DNA of 64,000 nucleotides, taken from assembly GCA_963626805.1 (NCBI GenBank), contig CAVFXS010000046.1:1-64000 (forward strand), written 5' to 3'. A program made the position numbers and the translations under genes. Position 1 is the first letter of the stretch, and each line of letters opens with the position of its first letter. Below the pieces are notes generated by a model. The model was given only the letters and a program-made list of their open reading frames with translations. It ran no database searches and was not told where the DNA came from. This document shows positions 16,318-25,230 of the stretch, one piece after another. Source of the stretch: CAG-632 sp963626805 (GTDB lineage: Bacteria; Bacillota; Clostridia; Lachnospirales; Lachnospiraceae).

Positions 16318-16938
16318 ATGAAGAATGATCATGAGACAAAGGAACGTCTCCTTATGTGTGCGAGAGAGGAGTTTTTGGAAAAGGGTTATCAGAAGACCTC
16401 CCTGCGCAGTATCTGTAAGAAGGCAGGTGTGACGACCGGAGCCTTGTATTTTTTCTTTCAGGATAAAGAGGATTTGTTCTCAGCCATCGTGCAGCCGACC
16501 TTGGATCAGGTACGGGCAATGGCAGAGCAGCATGTGCGGCAGGAGCTGATGATGCTGCAGAATCTTCCGGGAGCGGATGAGGACAATATGCATGATGATC
16601 ATAATGCAACCGAGCAGATTCTTCATGTATTATATAAGAATTATGATATCTGTCAGATGCTTTTGACGAACAGTCAGGGATCCCGGTATGAGAACTGTCT
16701 GGACGAATTCGTGGATCTGTTTGAAAACGGACAGCGTGCATTGGCACAGGAGCAGGCGAAACAGCTGGGCGTACAGCCGCCGGATGATTACATTCTGCAT
16801 TGGGTGATTCATATCGAGCTGGATGCATATGTGCATGTACTGCTTCATGAGCGGGAGGAAGAAAAAGCACTGAAGCATATGGATCAGGTGCTGGATTATC
16901 TGCTATCCGGATGGATGGCATTGTTTCAGAAAAAATAA
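16318..16938 (+). CDS. TetR/AcrR-family transcriptional regulator
   Basis: This 206-aa protein has the TetR DNA-binding domain at residues about 8-55: KERLLMCAREEFLEKGYQKT then the helix-turn-helix SLRSICKKAGVTTGALYFFFQDKEDLF. The helical C-terminal part (60-206) is the ligand and dimer domain, with hydrophobic pocket-lining stretches but no assignable ligand. The start follows GAGGTAGAAAT. It sits ahead of an ABC exporter pair, and the palindrome ATAAC-N3-GTTAT lies twice before its own gene and once before the exporter. So it probably represses both, releasing them when a toxic or signal molecule binds. Confidence 0.92.
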   Translation: MKNDHETKERLLMCAREEFLEKGYQKTSLRSICKKAGVTTGALYFFFQDKEDLFSAIVQPTLDQVRAMAEQHVRQELMMLQNLPGADEDNMHDDHNATEQILHVLYKNYDICQMLLTNSQGSRYENCLDEFVDLFENGQRALAQEQAKQLGVQPPDDYILHWVIHIELDAYVHVLLHEREEEKALKHMDQVLDYLLSGWMALFQKK

Positions 16939-16996
16939 AAGGCAGTGGGAAAAGAAATAAGCAGGCTATGTCCGGCAATCGGGCATAGCTAAAATA

Positions 16997-17023
16997 CATA
17001 ACAAAACATAACATCGTTATGTT
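16997..17023 (+). promoter_or_regulatory. TetR operator before the ABC exporter
   Basis: A perfect inverted repeat AACATAAC-ATC-GTTATGTT at 17005-17023 contains the core ATAAC-N3-GTTAT (17008-17020) also found before the TetR gene. An extra CATAAC half-site lies at 16997-17002. It is 36 bases before the ATPase start. Confidence 0.75.
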
Positions 17024-17058
17024 GACGCAGAAGAGATAAAAAACAGGAGGAAAGAATC

Positions 17059-17760
17059 ATGTATGTTCAGGTGTCAGATGTTAAGAAGAGCTACGGCGAA
17101 GGTGGTAGTTTTATTCAGGTGTTGAAAGGGATTACAGTTGGTGTCGATCAGGGAAGTATGTGTGTAATACAGGGAACCAGTGGATCCGGAAAGTCAACTC
17201 TGCTTAATTGCATCGGTGGTCTGGACATGGTAGATTCCGGTTCCATTCAGGTGGACGGAAAAGAAATGGTCGGATTAAAGCCGGAGGAGCTTTCCGATTA
17301 CCGGCGGGATTATCTGGGATTTATCTTCCAGTTTTACAATCTGGTTCCGAATCTGACAGTGCGGGAGAATATACAGGTATGTGAGTATCTGACAGAGAAT
17401 CCGTTAAATATGGATGAACTGCTGGATATTCTGGGACTGACAGAGCATCAGAACAAGTTCCCATCGCAGTTATCCGGAGGACAGCAGCAGCGATGTGCGA
17501 TTGCCAGAGCACTGATCAAGAATCCGAAGCTGCTGCTCTGTGATGAGCCGACCGGAGCACTGGATTCCAGGACCTCCAGAGATATTCTGGTTCTGCTTGA
17601 AAAGATCAATGCACAGTATGGTACGACCATGCTGATCGTTACACATAATAATGCAATCAAGGATATGGTAGATCAGGTTATTATCCTGAAGGATGGTCTG
17701 ATCCGGAAAAATTACCGTAACGAGACAAAGGTACCGGCAGCAGAATTGGAGGACTTATAA
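17059..17760 (+). CDS. ABC transporter ATP-binding protein (MacB/LolD type)
   Basis: This 233-aa ATPase has all motifs: Walker A GTSGSGKST at about 39-47, Q-loop FIFQFYNLVPNLT, signature LSGGQQQR, Walker B LLLCDEPTGALDS and switch His in LIVTHN. It matches the subfamily that partners FtsX/MacB-type permeases, used for lipoprotein release, antimicrobial-peptide resistance or mechanotransmission. The start follows CAGGAGGAAAG. Its permease gene begins two bases after the stop codon, so the two form one transporter under TetR control. Confidence 0.95.
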   Translation: MYVQVSDVKKSYGEGGSFIQVLKGITVGVDQGSMCVIQGTSGSGKSTLLNCIGGLDMVDSGSIQVDGKEMVGLKPEELSDYRRDYLGFIFQFYNLVPNLTVRENIQVCEYLTENPLNMDELLDILGLTEHQNKFPSQLSGGQQQRCAIARALIKNPKLLLCDEPTGALDSRTSRDILVLLEKINAQYGTTMLIVTHNNAIKDMVDQVIILKDGLIRKNYRNETKVPAAELEDL

Positions 17761-17761
17761 G

Positions 17762-20491
17762 ATGCAGAAAGTATTACGAAAAAGAATTTTACGTGATTTT
17801 AAGACAAATATTCCACGGTATCTGGCACTTGGATTTCTGATTATCTTAAGTATGTATCTGATCGTCAGTATGCTGGGAGCAGCAGAAACGATCATTCGGG
17901 GAAGCTTAAAGGCGGATGCCGTTGCACATGTGGAGGATGGTGAGTTCTCTCTGTTCGTGCCGATGCAGGAGAGCGAAGAGGAAGATCTGAGAGCCCGGGG
18001 TATCACACTGGAGAAAATGTTCTTTCTGGATTATACCATAGAAGAGACCAAGACACTGCGGTTGTTTGAAAACCGGGAAGAAATCAATCAGATCACCCTG
18101 AAAGAAGGCAGCCTGGCAGCAGCAGAGGATGAAGTGGTGTTGGAGCGCCGCTATGCAGAGGTAAATGGAATTCAGGTCGGTGATAAGATCGAGATTGGTG
18201 GACGCGAGTTTCAGGTAGTCGGAATCGGTACGGTGCCGGATTATGATAGTACCTTAAAAACACTGGGAGATACCGGATGCGACAGTCAGAATTTCGGACT
18301 TGCATTTGTGACAGCAGATACCTATCAGGTAATGCGTAAGGAAGGAAAGAGTGCGAAATCTGAAGAATATTATTATGCCTATCTCTTGAATGACAAGATG
18401 ACAGATGATGAGTTGAAGGATGAATTAAAGAAGCTGGAATTCTCAGCGGATGATGTACAGGATACATATTTCCAGGAGTACTGGGACCGGACACTGGGCA
18501 GAGAGGATGAGCTCCGTGACGGTATTCAGGAGCTGGTAGATGGTGCAGAAGAATTAAAGGATGGATTAAAGGAATTAAGTGATAATAACGGAGCCTTACG
18601 GGATGGAGCCGATACGATTCTGGATTCTTACCTGTCAGAAGCCAATAAGGCATTGAGAAGCTATGGAATCCCGACTCTGACCAGAGAGAATTTTGAACGG
18701 GTTCTGGAGGCACAGATTCCGGCACAGAGCAGTGCACTGGTACGGATGTCCATGAAGAATCTGCTGCTGGAATTAAAGGAACTAAAATCCTTTGCCGATG
18801 GAGTTGACGAGTACACGGATGGAGTTGCGGAGGCATCGGATGGTGCAGAGGAACTGCAGGATGGTGTAAAGGACTTAAAGGATGAAACCGATGACATTAT
18901 CGATGAAATCTTTGACGCAGATGCCGGGAATCTGATGACCTTTGTAAAAGCAGGAGATAACGCAAGAATTCAGGCAGCATCCGGAGATCAGGAGCTGTAC
19001 CGGAGTGTCGGAACCATTGCAGGCTGTATTATTCTGGTTTTGATTTCCTATGTATTATCTGTATTTGTGGTACATTCCATTGACCGGGAGAGTTCCGTCA
19101 TCGGTGCATTATATGCATTGGGTGTAAAGAAGCGGGATCTGATGAACCATTATGTCATGCTGCCGACCGTCATTGCGGCTATTTCCGGTGTGATCGGGAC
19201 CCTGATCGGTTACAGTAAAGTCGGTGTAAGGGTACAGATGCAGGATTGCTATAATTATTATTCTCTGCCAGATATGAATGTGATCACAATGCCATATCTG
19301 CTGATTTACGGAATTGTAGCACCACCGTTGATCTGCTGGATCGTGACCAGTCTGGTCATTAATAAACGACTGTCAAAGCCGGTGCTGACTCTGATCAAGA
19401 ACGAGCAGAAGGTAAGTAAGGGAAATGATTTTAAGTTAAAGCATATGAAGTTCATGCGGTTATTCAAGCTGCGTCAGATCATCCGGGAGAGAAGAACGGC
19501 ATTTACGGTTGTATTCGGAATGTTTGTCAGCCTGTTGATCGCGATCATGGCCCTGGAGATATTTGTATACTGTGATAATGTACGGATACAGTATCCGCAG
19601 GATACAAAATACGAGTATATGTATACCTATAAATATCCGTCGGAGGATGTACCGGAGGGCGGTTACGAGGCATACGCAAAGACAATGAAAAAGTCCATTT
19701 ACGGTTATACGTTTGACATCACAGTGCTTGGAATTACAGAGGATAACCCGTTCTTTGATGTAGATCTGAAGGATACCTCCAGTCAGGTTGTGATCAGTTC
19801 ATCCATCGCCTACAAATATGGCCTGAAGGTTGGAGATGTGATTACCTTAAGGGATGAAGAAGCAGATAAGTTATATGCATTTGAGATATATGACATTACG
19901 CAGTATTCTCCGTCCTTCATGGTATTTATGCCATATGATAAGGCTCTGGAGCTTTTTGGAGAACCGAATGATTATTACAATATAGTATTTTCCGATCACG
20001 ACCTTGGAATCGAATCCGGACGGTTATATTCCACAATAGCAAAGGCGGATGTGGAGAAAGCAGCCGGTATCTTTGTAAACCAGATGAAGGGAATGATCGT
20101 TACTCTGGGTGGGGTGTCCGTTGTAATATTTGCGATTGTATTGTATCTGATGATGAAGGTCATGATCGATCGATCCGCATTCAGTATTTCACTGATCAAG
20201 ATATTCGGATATCGGGATAAGGAGCTGAAGAAGATGTATCTGGATGGTAACTTCTATGTGATTGCCATTGGAACATTGCTCTCGGTTCCTCTCGGAAAAA
20301 TGATCATGGATGCCGTTTATGAACCGGCATTCACACCAAACGTAGCCTGCGGTGTTGATAAAGCATTCTCTGTGTGGATCTATCTTGGAATATTCGCACT
20401 GGTATTTATCCTGTACTTTATCATCAATCATCTGCTTATCCGGAGAATCCGGCAGATGATTCCTGCGGAAGTACTGAAGAACCGGGAGTAA
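17762..20491 (+). CDS. FtsX/MacB-type ABC transporter permease (909 aa)
   Basis: The gene starts two bases after the ATPase stop. It has an N-terminal membrane helix (RYLALGFLIILSMYLIVSML) and a large extracytoplasmic region to about 415. That region contains a MacB-like portion (VVLERRYAEVNGIQVGDKIEIGGREFQVVG in part) and a helical region with many DG-x-x-EL style heptads (about 255-385), likely a coiled coil. A three-helix FtsX core lies at about 420-540. A second soluble domain and a second FtsX core (VVIFAIVLYLMMKVMIDR to the C-terminus) follow. Two FtsX cores in one chain mean it can act with the ATPase without another permease. The substrate is unknown; the TetR control suggests export of, or resistance to, an inducing compound. 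Confidence 0.92.
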   Translation: MQKVLRKRILRDFKTNIPRYLALGFLIILSMYLIVSMLGAAETIIRGSLKADAVAHVEDGEFSLFVPMQESEEEDLRARGITLEKMFFLDYTIEETKTLRLFENREEINQITLKEGSLAAAEDEVVLERRYAEVNGIQVGDKIEIGGREFQVVGIGTVPDYDSTLKTLGDTGCDSQNFGLAFVTADTYQVMRKEGKSAKSEEYYYAYLLNDKMTDDELKDELKKLEFSADDVQDTYFQEYWDRTLGREDELRDGIQELVDGAEELKDGLKELSDNNGALRDGADTILDSYLSEANKALRSYGIPTLTRENFERVLEAQIPAQSSALVRMSMKNLLLELKELKSFADGVDEYTDGVAEASDGAEELQDGVKDLKDETDDIIDEIFDADAGNLMTFVKAGDNARIQAASGDQELYRSVGTIAGCIILVLISYVLSVFVVHSIDRESSVIGALYALGVKKRDLMNHYVMLPTVIAAISGVIGTLIGYSKVGVRVQMQDCYNYYSLPDMNVITMPYLLIYGIVAPPLICWIVTSLVINKRLSKPVLTLIKNEQKVSKGNDFKLKHMKFMRLFKLRQIIRERRTAFTVVFGMFVSLLIAIMALEIFVYCDNVRIQYPQDTKYEYMYTYKYPSEDVPEGGYEAYAKTMKKSIYGYTFDITVLGITEDNPFFDVDLKDTSSQVVISSSIAYKYGLKVGDVITLRDEEADKLYAFEIYDITQYSPSFMVFMPYDKALELFGEPNDYYNIVFSDHDLGIESGRLYSTIAKADVEKAAGIFVNQMKGMIVTLGGVSVVIFAIVLYLMMKVMIDRSAFSISLIKIFGYRDKELKKMYLDGNFYVIAIGTLLSVPLGKMIMDAVYEPAFTPNVACGVDKAFSVWIYLGIFALVFILYFIINHLLIRRIRQMIPAEVLKNRE

Positions 20492-20504
20492 TGTCTCCCA
20501 GCAA

Positions 20505-21902
20505 TTATCCGGCAATCTGGAAAATATTAACCAGAAATATCATTGCCAAACCATAGTAGGTGACAACTGCAACCAGGTCATTGACTGTTGTAATGAGTGG
20601 TCCGGAAGCAACCGCCGGGTCAATATGAAGCTTATGAAAGAACATCGGAATCACGGTTCCGATCATGCTGGAGATCACCATTGCAACGATCAGTGATACA
20701 CCTACACAGCCGGAGATCAGGAAAGCCGGCATCCATGCATAGCCCTTAAACAGGTGGGTATAAATGCCCAGAAATACCAGAGCCATGGCACCGAGACTTG
20801 TACCATTTAAGAATCCGATCTTCATTTCTTTCCAAAGTAACGATAGCTTCTTGCGGGCAGTCAGGGATTCATCCATGAGAACCCGGATGGTAACGGCCAG
20901 AGACTGGGTTCCGACATTTCCTGCCATATCGAGAACCAGAGACTGGAAGCAGATCACGATTGGGAGCACCGCAACTACGGATTCGAAGATGCCGACCACA
21001 GAGGAGACTGCCATTCCGAGAAATAACAGGATGATCAGCCATGGCAGACGCTTCTTCATACTGACCATGATTGATTCCTTCAGGTCGTCCTCAGAAGTCA
21101 GACCTGCCAGCTTTGCATAGTCATCACCCATAGCATCATCGACCAGCTCTACAATGTCGGTTGCGGTCAGGATACCGGCAATTCGACCATCTTCGGTCAG
21201 AACCGGCAGGGAATCCTCTTCATAATCTGCAATCTTTTCAATACAGACGTCAATTTTCTCATGCTCTAACACATATGGATAAGAACTACTGATAATATCC
21301 CGGAGATTGTCATTCTCACGGGCAATGATCAAATCCTTTAAATCAATCGCACCGGAGAATTTTCCGTTCCGATCCATAACATAGATCGTGGAGATATTGT
21401 CATGCTCACCGGCCTGCTTTACTAATGCACTCATAGCAGCACGGATGGTAAGTGTGTCCGGAATACAGATAAAGTTGTTTGTCATACAGCTTCCGATCTC
21501 ATCTTCATCATAAGAGAGCAGCTTCCGGACATTCTTCTGTGCATCTTCATCCAGAAGCTTGACGATCTCCTGTTTCTTTTCATCCGGAAGATAATCCAGG
21601 ACGTCCAGAGCATCATCCGCATCCATATAGGAAATGACTTTGGCAGCACGTTCTACCGGCAGTTCCTCCAGATAAATCTCGACATCATCCAGGTAGGAGA
21701 AGACCTCTGCTACCCGCTGGACACCAAGAACACGATACAGGTGCTTTCGCTCATTTTCTGTAAGCTGGGTGATCGCCTCTGCAATATCACGCTCATGATA
21801 ATCGGACAGTCGTTTTAACAGACTGGTATCGTTTTTTGTAGTGTGAATGATTTTGATCAGTTCATTTGTATAATTGGTTCTGGTTGTGATTTCTTTTTTC
21901 AT
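20505..21902 (-). CDS. mgtE: Magnesium transporter MgtE
   Basis: The start is ATG at 21902 (MKKEITTRTNYTNEL) behind AAGGAGGCAGAA. The 465-aa protein has the standard MgtE parts: an N-domain superhelix (to about 130, with LSDYHERDIAEAI), a CBS pair (about 130-255, FICIPDTLTIRAAM and PVLTEDGRIAGILTATDI), the plug helix, and five membrane helices (275-465) with the pore signature VLDMAGNVGTQSLAV. MgtE is a Mg2+-gated Mg2+ channel; the CBS and N domains sense cytoplasmic Mg2+. The gene is convergent with the ABC permease, 13 bases apart. Its mRNA leader carries a small reading frame and competing hairpins rather than room for an M-box riboswitch. Confidence 0.95.
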   Translation of the reverse strand: MKKEITTRTNYTNELIKIIHTTKNDTSLLKRLSDYHERDIAEAITQLTENERKHLYRVLGVQRVAEVFSYLDDVEIYLEELPVERAAKVISYMDADDALDVLDYLPDEKKQEIVKLLDEDAQKNVRKLLSYDEDEIGSCMTNNFICIPDTLTIRAAMSALVKQAGEHDNISTIYVMDRNGKFSGAIDLKDLIIARENDNLRDIISSSYPYVLEHEKIDVCIEKIADYEEDSLPVLTEDGRIAGILTATDIVELVDDAMGDDYAKLAGLTSEDDLKESIMVSMKKRLPWLIILLFLGMAVSSVVGIFESVVAVLPIVICFQSLVLDMAGNVGTQSLAVTIRVLMDESLTARKKLSLLWKEMKIGFLNGTSLGAMALVFLGIYTHLFKGYAWMPAFLISGCVGVSLIVAMVISSMIGTVIPMFFHKLHIDPAVASGPLITTVNDLVAVVTYYGLAMIFLVNIFQIAG

Positions 21903-21916
21903 TTCTGCCTCCTTAT

Positions 21917-21945
21917 CTCCGGAACGTTCCGGTGTGATGCCGGAG
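21917..21945 (-). promoter_or_regulatory. Competing hairpins ahead of the mgtE ribosome site
   Basis: The segment holds a perfect 14-base palindrome CCGGAACGTTCCGG (21919-21932). A longer-range arm pair, CTCCGG (21945-21940 read on the minus strand) with CCGGAG (21922-21917), cannot form at the same time. The structure ends three bases before the Shine-Dalgarno of mgtE and begins about 20 bases after the leader peptide stop. This is the layout expected of a translation- or transcription-coupled switch; function is inferred. Confidence 0.5.
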
Positions 21946-21965
21946 CATAACAAGACAGAATGTAG

Positions 21966-22052
21966 CTAGTTCTGTTTTATGAATAGCCACATTCCTCCAT
22001 ATGCTGATACATCACATAACTGAATTCGACCTATACAATCGCAACTATCCAT
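21966..22052 (-). CDS. Putative 28-aa leader peptide of mgtE
   Basis: On the minus strand an ATG at 22052-22050 follows a strong site, AGGAGGTGAATTTT, and opens 28 codons to TAG at 21968-21966. It begins Met-Asp-Ser-Cys-Asp-Cys, has a third Cys at 13 and ends GGMWLFIKQN. It sits between the promoter (22107-22135) and mgtE, whose start is 64 bases further on. It is not rich in Pro or acidic residues, unlike the enterobacterial mgtL. The ribosome site is better than many real genes have, so translation is likely; a regulatory role is inferred from position. Confidence 0.55.
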   Translation of the reverse strand: MDSCDCIGRIQLCDVSAYGGMWLFIKQN

Positions 22053-22106
22053 AAAATTCACCTCCTGGTATTAGAATTAAGATAAGGTTCTTTTTTAACC
22101 GAAGTG

Positions 22107-22135
22107 ATTATAGCAAAAAACAGCTGATTTCACAA
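22107..22135 (-). promoter_or_regulatory. Promoter of the mgtE transcript
   Basis: Minus strand TTGTGA (22135-22130), 17-bp spacer, TATAAT (22112-22107). Transcription should start about 45-50 bases before the leader peptide, which leaves no space for a full M-box. Confidence 0.8.
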
Positions 22136-22192
22136 CCGGAAATATGTAAGAAATATGTGAAAAAAATGTAAAACCGGATTCTGATTTATAGG

Positions 22193-22221
22193 TTGCGGGC
22201 AGAGGTAGTCTGGGTTATACT
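22193..22221 (+). promoter_or_regulatory. Promoter of thrH
   Basis: TTGCGG (22193-22198), 17-bp spacer, TATACT (22216-22221), 41 bases before the start; divergent from the mgtE promoter. Confidence 0.65.
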
Positions 22222-22261
22222 AAATGCATGTAATGAATGAATAACAGCGGAGGAATGAAAA

Positions 22262-22873
22262 ATGGATATGAATATCGTTTGTTTAGACTTAGAGGGTGTA
22301 TTGGTTCCGGAGATCTGGATCGCATTTGCGGAAGCGAGCGGAATCCCGGAGTTAAAGAGAACGACCAGAGATGAACCGGATTATGAGAAGCTGATGAACT
22401 GGAGAATCGGGATCTTAAAAGAGCACGGTCTGGGACTGAAGGAGATTCAGGAGACAATTGCGAAGATTGATCCGATTCCGGGTGCAAAAGAGTTTTTGGA
22501 TGAATTAAGAAGCATTACCCAGGTAATCATCATCAGTGATACCTTTACCCAGTTCGCAGGCCCTCTGATGAAGAAGCTGGGCTGGCCAACCATCTTCTGT
22601 AACTCTCTGGAGGTAGCACCGGACGGAGAAATCACAGGATTTAAGATGCGGATCGAGAACTCTAAGCTGACAACCGTAAAGGCACTGCAGTCAATCGGAT
22701 ATCAGACGATTGCCAGTGGTGACAGCCATAATGATCTGGGTATGATTCAGGCAAGTAAGGCGGGCTTCCTGTTCAAGAGTACCGAGCAGATCAAGAAGGA
22801 TCATCCGGAGCTGCCAGCATATGAGACCTATGATGAGCTGATGGCAGCAATCAAGGCGGCTACCCTTCGATAG
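22262..22873 (+). CDS. thrH: Phosphoserine phosphatase / homoserine phosphotransferase ThrH
   Basis: This 203-aa HAD-superfamily enzyme opens with MNIVCLDLEGVLVPEIW. The nucleophile Asp9 is in DLEG, where Glu replaces the second Asp of DxD, the hallmark of ThrH. Motif II IIISDTF and motif III/IV ASGDSHNDLGMI are present. ThrH dephosphorylates phosphoserine and can move the phosphate to homoserine. The length matches the family. GGAGG lies eight bases before the ATG. It stands alone, with its own promoter, and is convergent with the DUF1846 gene. Confidence 0.92.
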   Translation: MDMNIVCLDLEGVLVPEIWIAFAEASGIPELKRTTRDEPDYEKLMNWRIGILKEHGLGLKEIQETIAKIDPIPGAKEFLDELRSITQVIIISDTFTQFAGPLMKKLGWPTIFCNSLEVAPDGEITGFKMRIENSKLTTVKALQSIGYQTIASGDSHNDLGMIQASKAGFLFKSTEQIKKDHPELPAYETYDELMAAIKAATLR

Positions 22874-22925
22874 CTGCCTCAGACTGTAGACAAAGCGGCA
22901 GATACGTGTTTTCTGTATTTATATA

Positions 22926-24404
22926 TTAATTATTAGCGGCACCTTCGTAAACAGCTTCATTGGTGAATTCGATTCCCAGCTTCTTAAAGGTATTCATATC
23001 CACGGCGGAAAGGATGGCCGATACATGAAGCTGACAGCCGGACAGCTTCGGTAGCTGTTCCAGAGCAAGCTTCGCATTCGGATCGGAGACTGCACACATG
23101 GAAAGGGCAATTAAAACCTCATCGGTATGGAGTCTTGGATTGCGGCTGCCCAGATAGCCGGTTTTTAGCTGCTGGATCGGTTCAATGAAGGTGCGGGAAA
23201 TCAGATGCACCTCTTTATCGATGTTACCAAGTACCTTGATCGCATTTAACAGAACAGCGGAAGCCGGACCGAGCAGATCGGAGGTAGAGCCTGTGATGAT
23301 GGTTCCGTCCGGAAGCTCCAGTGCGGCTGCGGCAGAACCGTTCTCTCTCGCCAGATCATTGGCAACCGGTACAACGACACGGTCGTTTACCGTGATCTTA
23401 GCCTGCTTCATGATCAGTTCCTGCTTGTAGACCTCCTCTTTTGCTGCCTCATCTTTAACAAATCGGTTCAACGACTGATAATATCTCCGGATAATCTCCT
23501 GTCTGGAAGCCTCCTTGCAGACCTTATCATCAATGATGCAGTTACCTGCCATATTAACACCCATATCGGTAGGGGACTTATATGGGCAGTGGCCGTAGAT
23601 ACCTTCAAACATAGCAGCGAGTACCGGATAGATCTCGATATCCCGGTTATAATTGACGGTGGTCTCGTTATAAGCCTCCAGATGGAAAGGATCAATCATA
23701 TTGACGTCATTCAGATCGGCGGTTGCAGCCTCATATGCCAGATTGACCGGATGCTTCAGAGGAATATTCCAGATCGGGAAGGTCTCGAACTTGGCATAGC
23801 CGGCTTTGATTCCGTTCTTATTCTCATGATAGAGCTGGGACAGACAGGTTGCCATCTTTCCGCTGCCCGGGCCCGGTGCGGTTACGATCACCAGAGGACG
23901 GGTGGTCTTGATGTAATCATTCTTGCCATATCCCTCATCACTGACGATCAGATCAATATTATTCGGATACCCCTCAATCGAATAATGATGGTACACATGA
24001 ATGCCGATAGCTTCCAGCTTCTTCTGGAACAGGTCGGCGGAAGGCTGACCGGCATAGCGGGTAATGACCACACTGCTGACATACAGCCCCTTCTTCTTAT
24101 ATATATCAATTAATCGGAGTACATCCTCATCATAGGTGATGCCGAGATCATGCCGGATCTTATTCCGCTCGATATCGGCAGCATTGATGGAAATGATCAT
24201 TTCTGCCTGATCAGCGAGCTGAAGAAGCATCTGCAGCTTACTGTCCGGTGCGAAGCCCGGAAGAACCCGGGAGGCATGGTAATCATCCAGTAATTTTCCT
24301 CCGAATTCCAGATATAATTTGTCTCCGAACTGGGAAATCCGCTCTCTGATGTGGGTGGACTGCATGGACAGGTATTTATCGTTGTCGAATCCAATACGTT
24401 TCAT
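22926..24404 (-). CDS. DUF1846 domain-containing protein
   Basis: I take the start at ATG 24404 (MKRIGFDNDKYLSMQS), preceded by GAAGGAGATTTTCA; the open frame continues 69 codons upstream but without a ribosome site. The 492-aa protein matches the DUF1846 family along its length: KYLSMQSTHIRERISQFG, VVITRYAGQPSADLFQKKLE, LVIVTAPGPGSGKMATCLSQ, GHCPYKSPTDMGVNMAGNCI and SRTFIEPIQQLKTGYLGSRN. The PGPGSGK segment resembles a nucleotide-binding loop. The biochemical function of the family is not established to my knowledge. It has its own leader, divergent from the Nim-like gene. Confidence 0.92.
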   Translation of the reverse strand: MKRIGFDNDKYLSMQSTHIRERISQFGDKLYLEFGGKLLDDYHASRVLPGFAPDSKLQMLLQLADQAEMIISINAADIERNKIRHDLGITYDEDVLRLIDIYKKKGLYVSSVVITRYAGQPSADLFQKKLEAIGIHVYHHYSIEGYPNNIDLIVSDEGYGKNDYIKTTRPLVIVTAPGPGSGKMATCLSQLYHENKNGIKAGYAKFETFPIWNIPLKHPVNLAYEAATADLNDVNMIDPFHLEAYNETTVNYNRDIEIYPVLAAMFEGIYGHCPYKSPTDMGVNMAGNCIIDDKVCKEASRQEIIRRYYQSLNRFVKDEAAKEEVYKQELIMKQAKITVNDRVVVPVANDLARENGSAAAALELPDGTIITGSTSDLLGPASAVLLNAIKVLGNIDKEVHLISRTFIEPIQQLKTGYLGSRNPRLHTDEVLIALSMCAVSDPNAKLALEQLPKLSGCQLHVSAILSAVDMNTFKKLGIEFTNEAVYEGAANN

Positions 24405-24554
24405 TGAAAATCTCCTTCGCAAATTAATAAAACATGGTGGTGCCGAAAATAAAAGTACCAAATATGAGAATATCACATTGTGAGGAGAAAATACAGAGAA
24501 AACGTATAAAACGGACGAAATATGGAGGGGCACCGGAAATGAAGGGAGAAATGG

Positions 24555-24584
24555 TTGACAGCCAAAATCAGGCGGTGCTATAAT
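24555..24584 (+). promoter_or_regulatory. Strong promoter for the Nim-like gene
   Basis: Perfect TTGACA (24555-24560) and TATAAT (24579-24584) with an 18-bp spacer. Confidence 0.8.
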
Positions 24585-24666
24585 TCGTTGATTAGAAAAA
24601 CCTAACCACAAATAAAAAAGAGAAAGACAGAGTTAAAACAATAGAGCAGAAAAGGAGTGTATGCTC

Positions 24667-25137
24667 ATGAGAAGAAGTGATCGCGAGGTTACGGATATAG
24701 ATCAGATAATGGAGATCGTGGATCAGGCAAAGATCCTTCATCTGGGAATGTTTGCAGAGGGATACCCATATATCGTCCCGCTGCATTATGGCTACGAGTA
24801 TGAGAATGGAGTCCTGACCTTTTATCTGCACAGTGCCGGGGAAGGACGGAAGCTGGATCTGCTCCGGGAGAATCCGCATGTATGTGTAGAGCTGGAAGCG
24901 AATGTGGAGCTTGTTTCGGGACATGATATTCCGTGCAGATATGGTGCAGCATTTTCGTCGGTGATCGGAACCGGAAAGGCAGAGATCGTCGGTGAGGAAC
25001 AGGAGAAGATAAAGGGTCTGAAGCTGTTAATGGTACATCAGACCGGACGGGAGTTTGACATTAACGAAACAATGGCGGCCAGTGTTGCGGTCTTAAAGGT
25101 TACAGTTACAGATTTTACAGCAAAGAAGAGGAGCTAA
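24667..25137 (+). CDS. Pyridoxamine 5'-phosphate oxidase-like flavoprotein (NimA family)
   Basis: The start at 24667 gives MRRSDREVTDIDQIMEIV and sits nine bases after AGGAG; an ATG six bases upstream is too close to it. The 156-aa protein has the split-barrel flavin fold: LHLGMFAEGYPYIVPLHYGYEYENGVLTFY in part, HSAGEGRKLDLLRENPHVC, and SSVIGTGKAEIV. The family includes NimA-type nitroimidazole reductases and many anaerobe flavoproteins of unknown substrate. It is monocistronic with a near-consensus promoter. Confidence 0.88.
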   Translation: MRRSDREVTDIDQIMEIVDQAKILHLGMFAEGYPYIVPLHYGYEYENGVLTFYLHSAGEGRKLDLLRENPHVCVELEANVELVSGHDIPCRYGAAFSSVIGTGKAEIVGEEQEKIKGLKLLMVHQTGREFDINETMAASVAVLKVTVTDFTAKKRS

Positions 25138-25177
25138 GCTTTCGGCATAGTTTAAGATGGCGTTTAACTCACAGGCA

Positions 25178-25186
25178 TGCTATAAT
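25178..25186 (+). promoter_or_regulatory. Extended -10 promoter for the zinc-knuckle gene
   Basis: TGCTATAAT at 25178-25186, 45 bases ahead of the GTG start; no clear -35. Confidence 0.5.
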
Positions 25187-25230
25187 AAGTCCGAAAGAAA
25201 CAACACGATAACAGAACAGGGGGAATAGAC

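Noticed and set aside
18520..18900. DG-x-x-EL repeats in the FtsX permease as a separate repeat protein or phase-variable tract
   Set aside because: They are degenerate heptads within a normal extracytoplasmic coiled coil; the DNA repeats are not exact.
22053..22200. M-box (Mg2+) riboswitch expected before mgtE
   Set aside because: The promoter lies only about 50 bases before the leader peptide, and no M-box core elements were seen.
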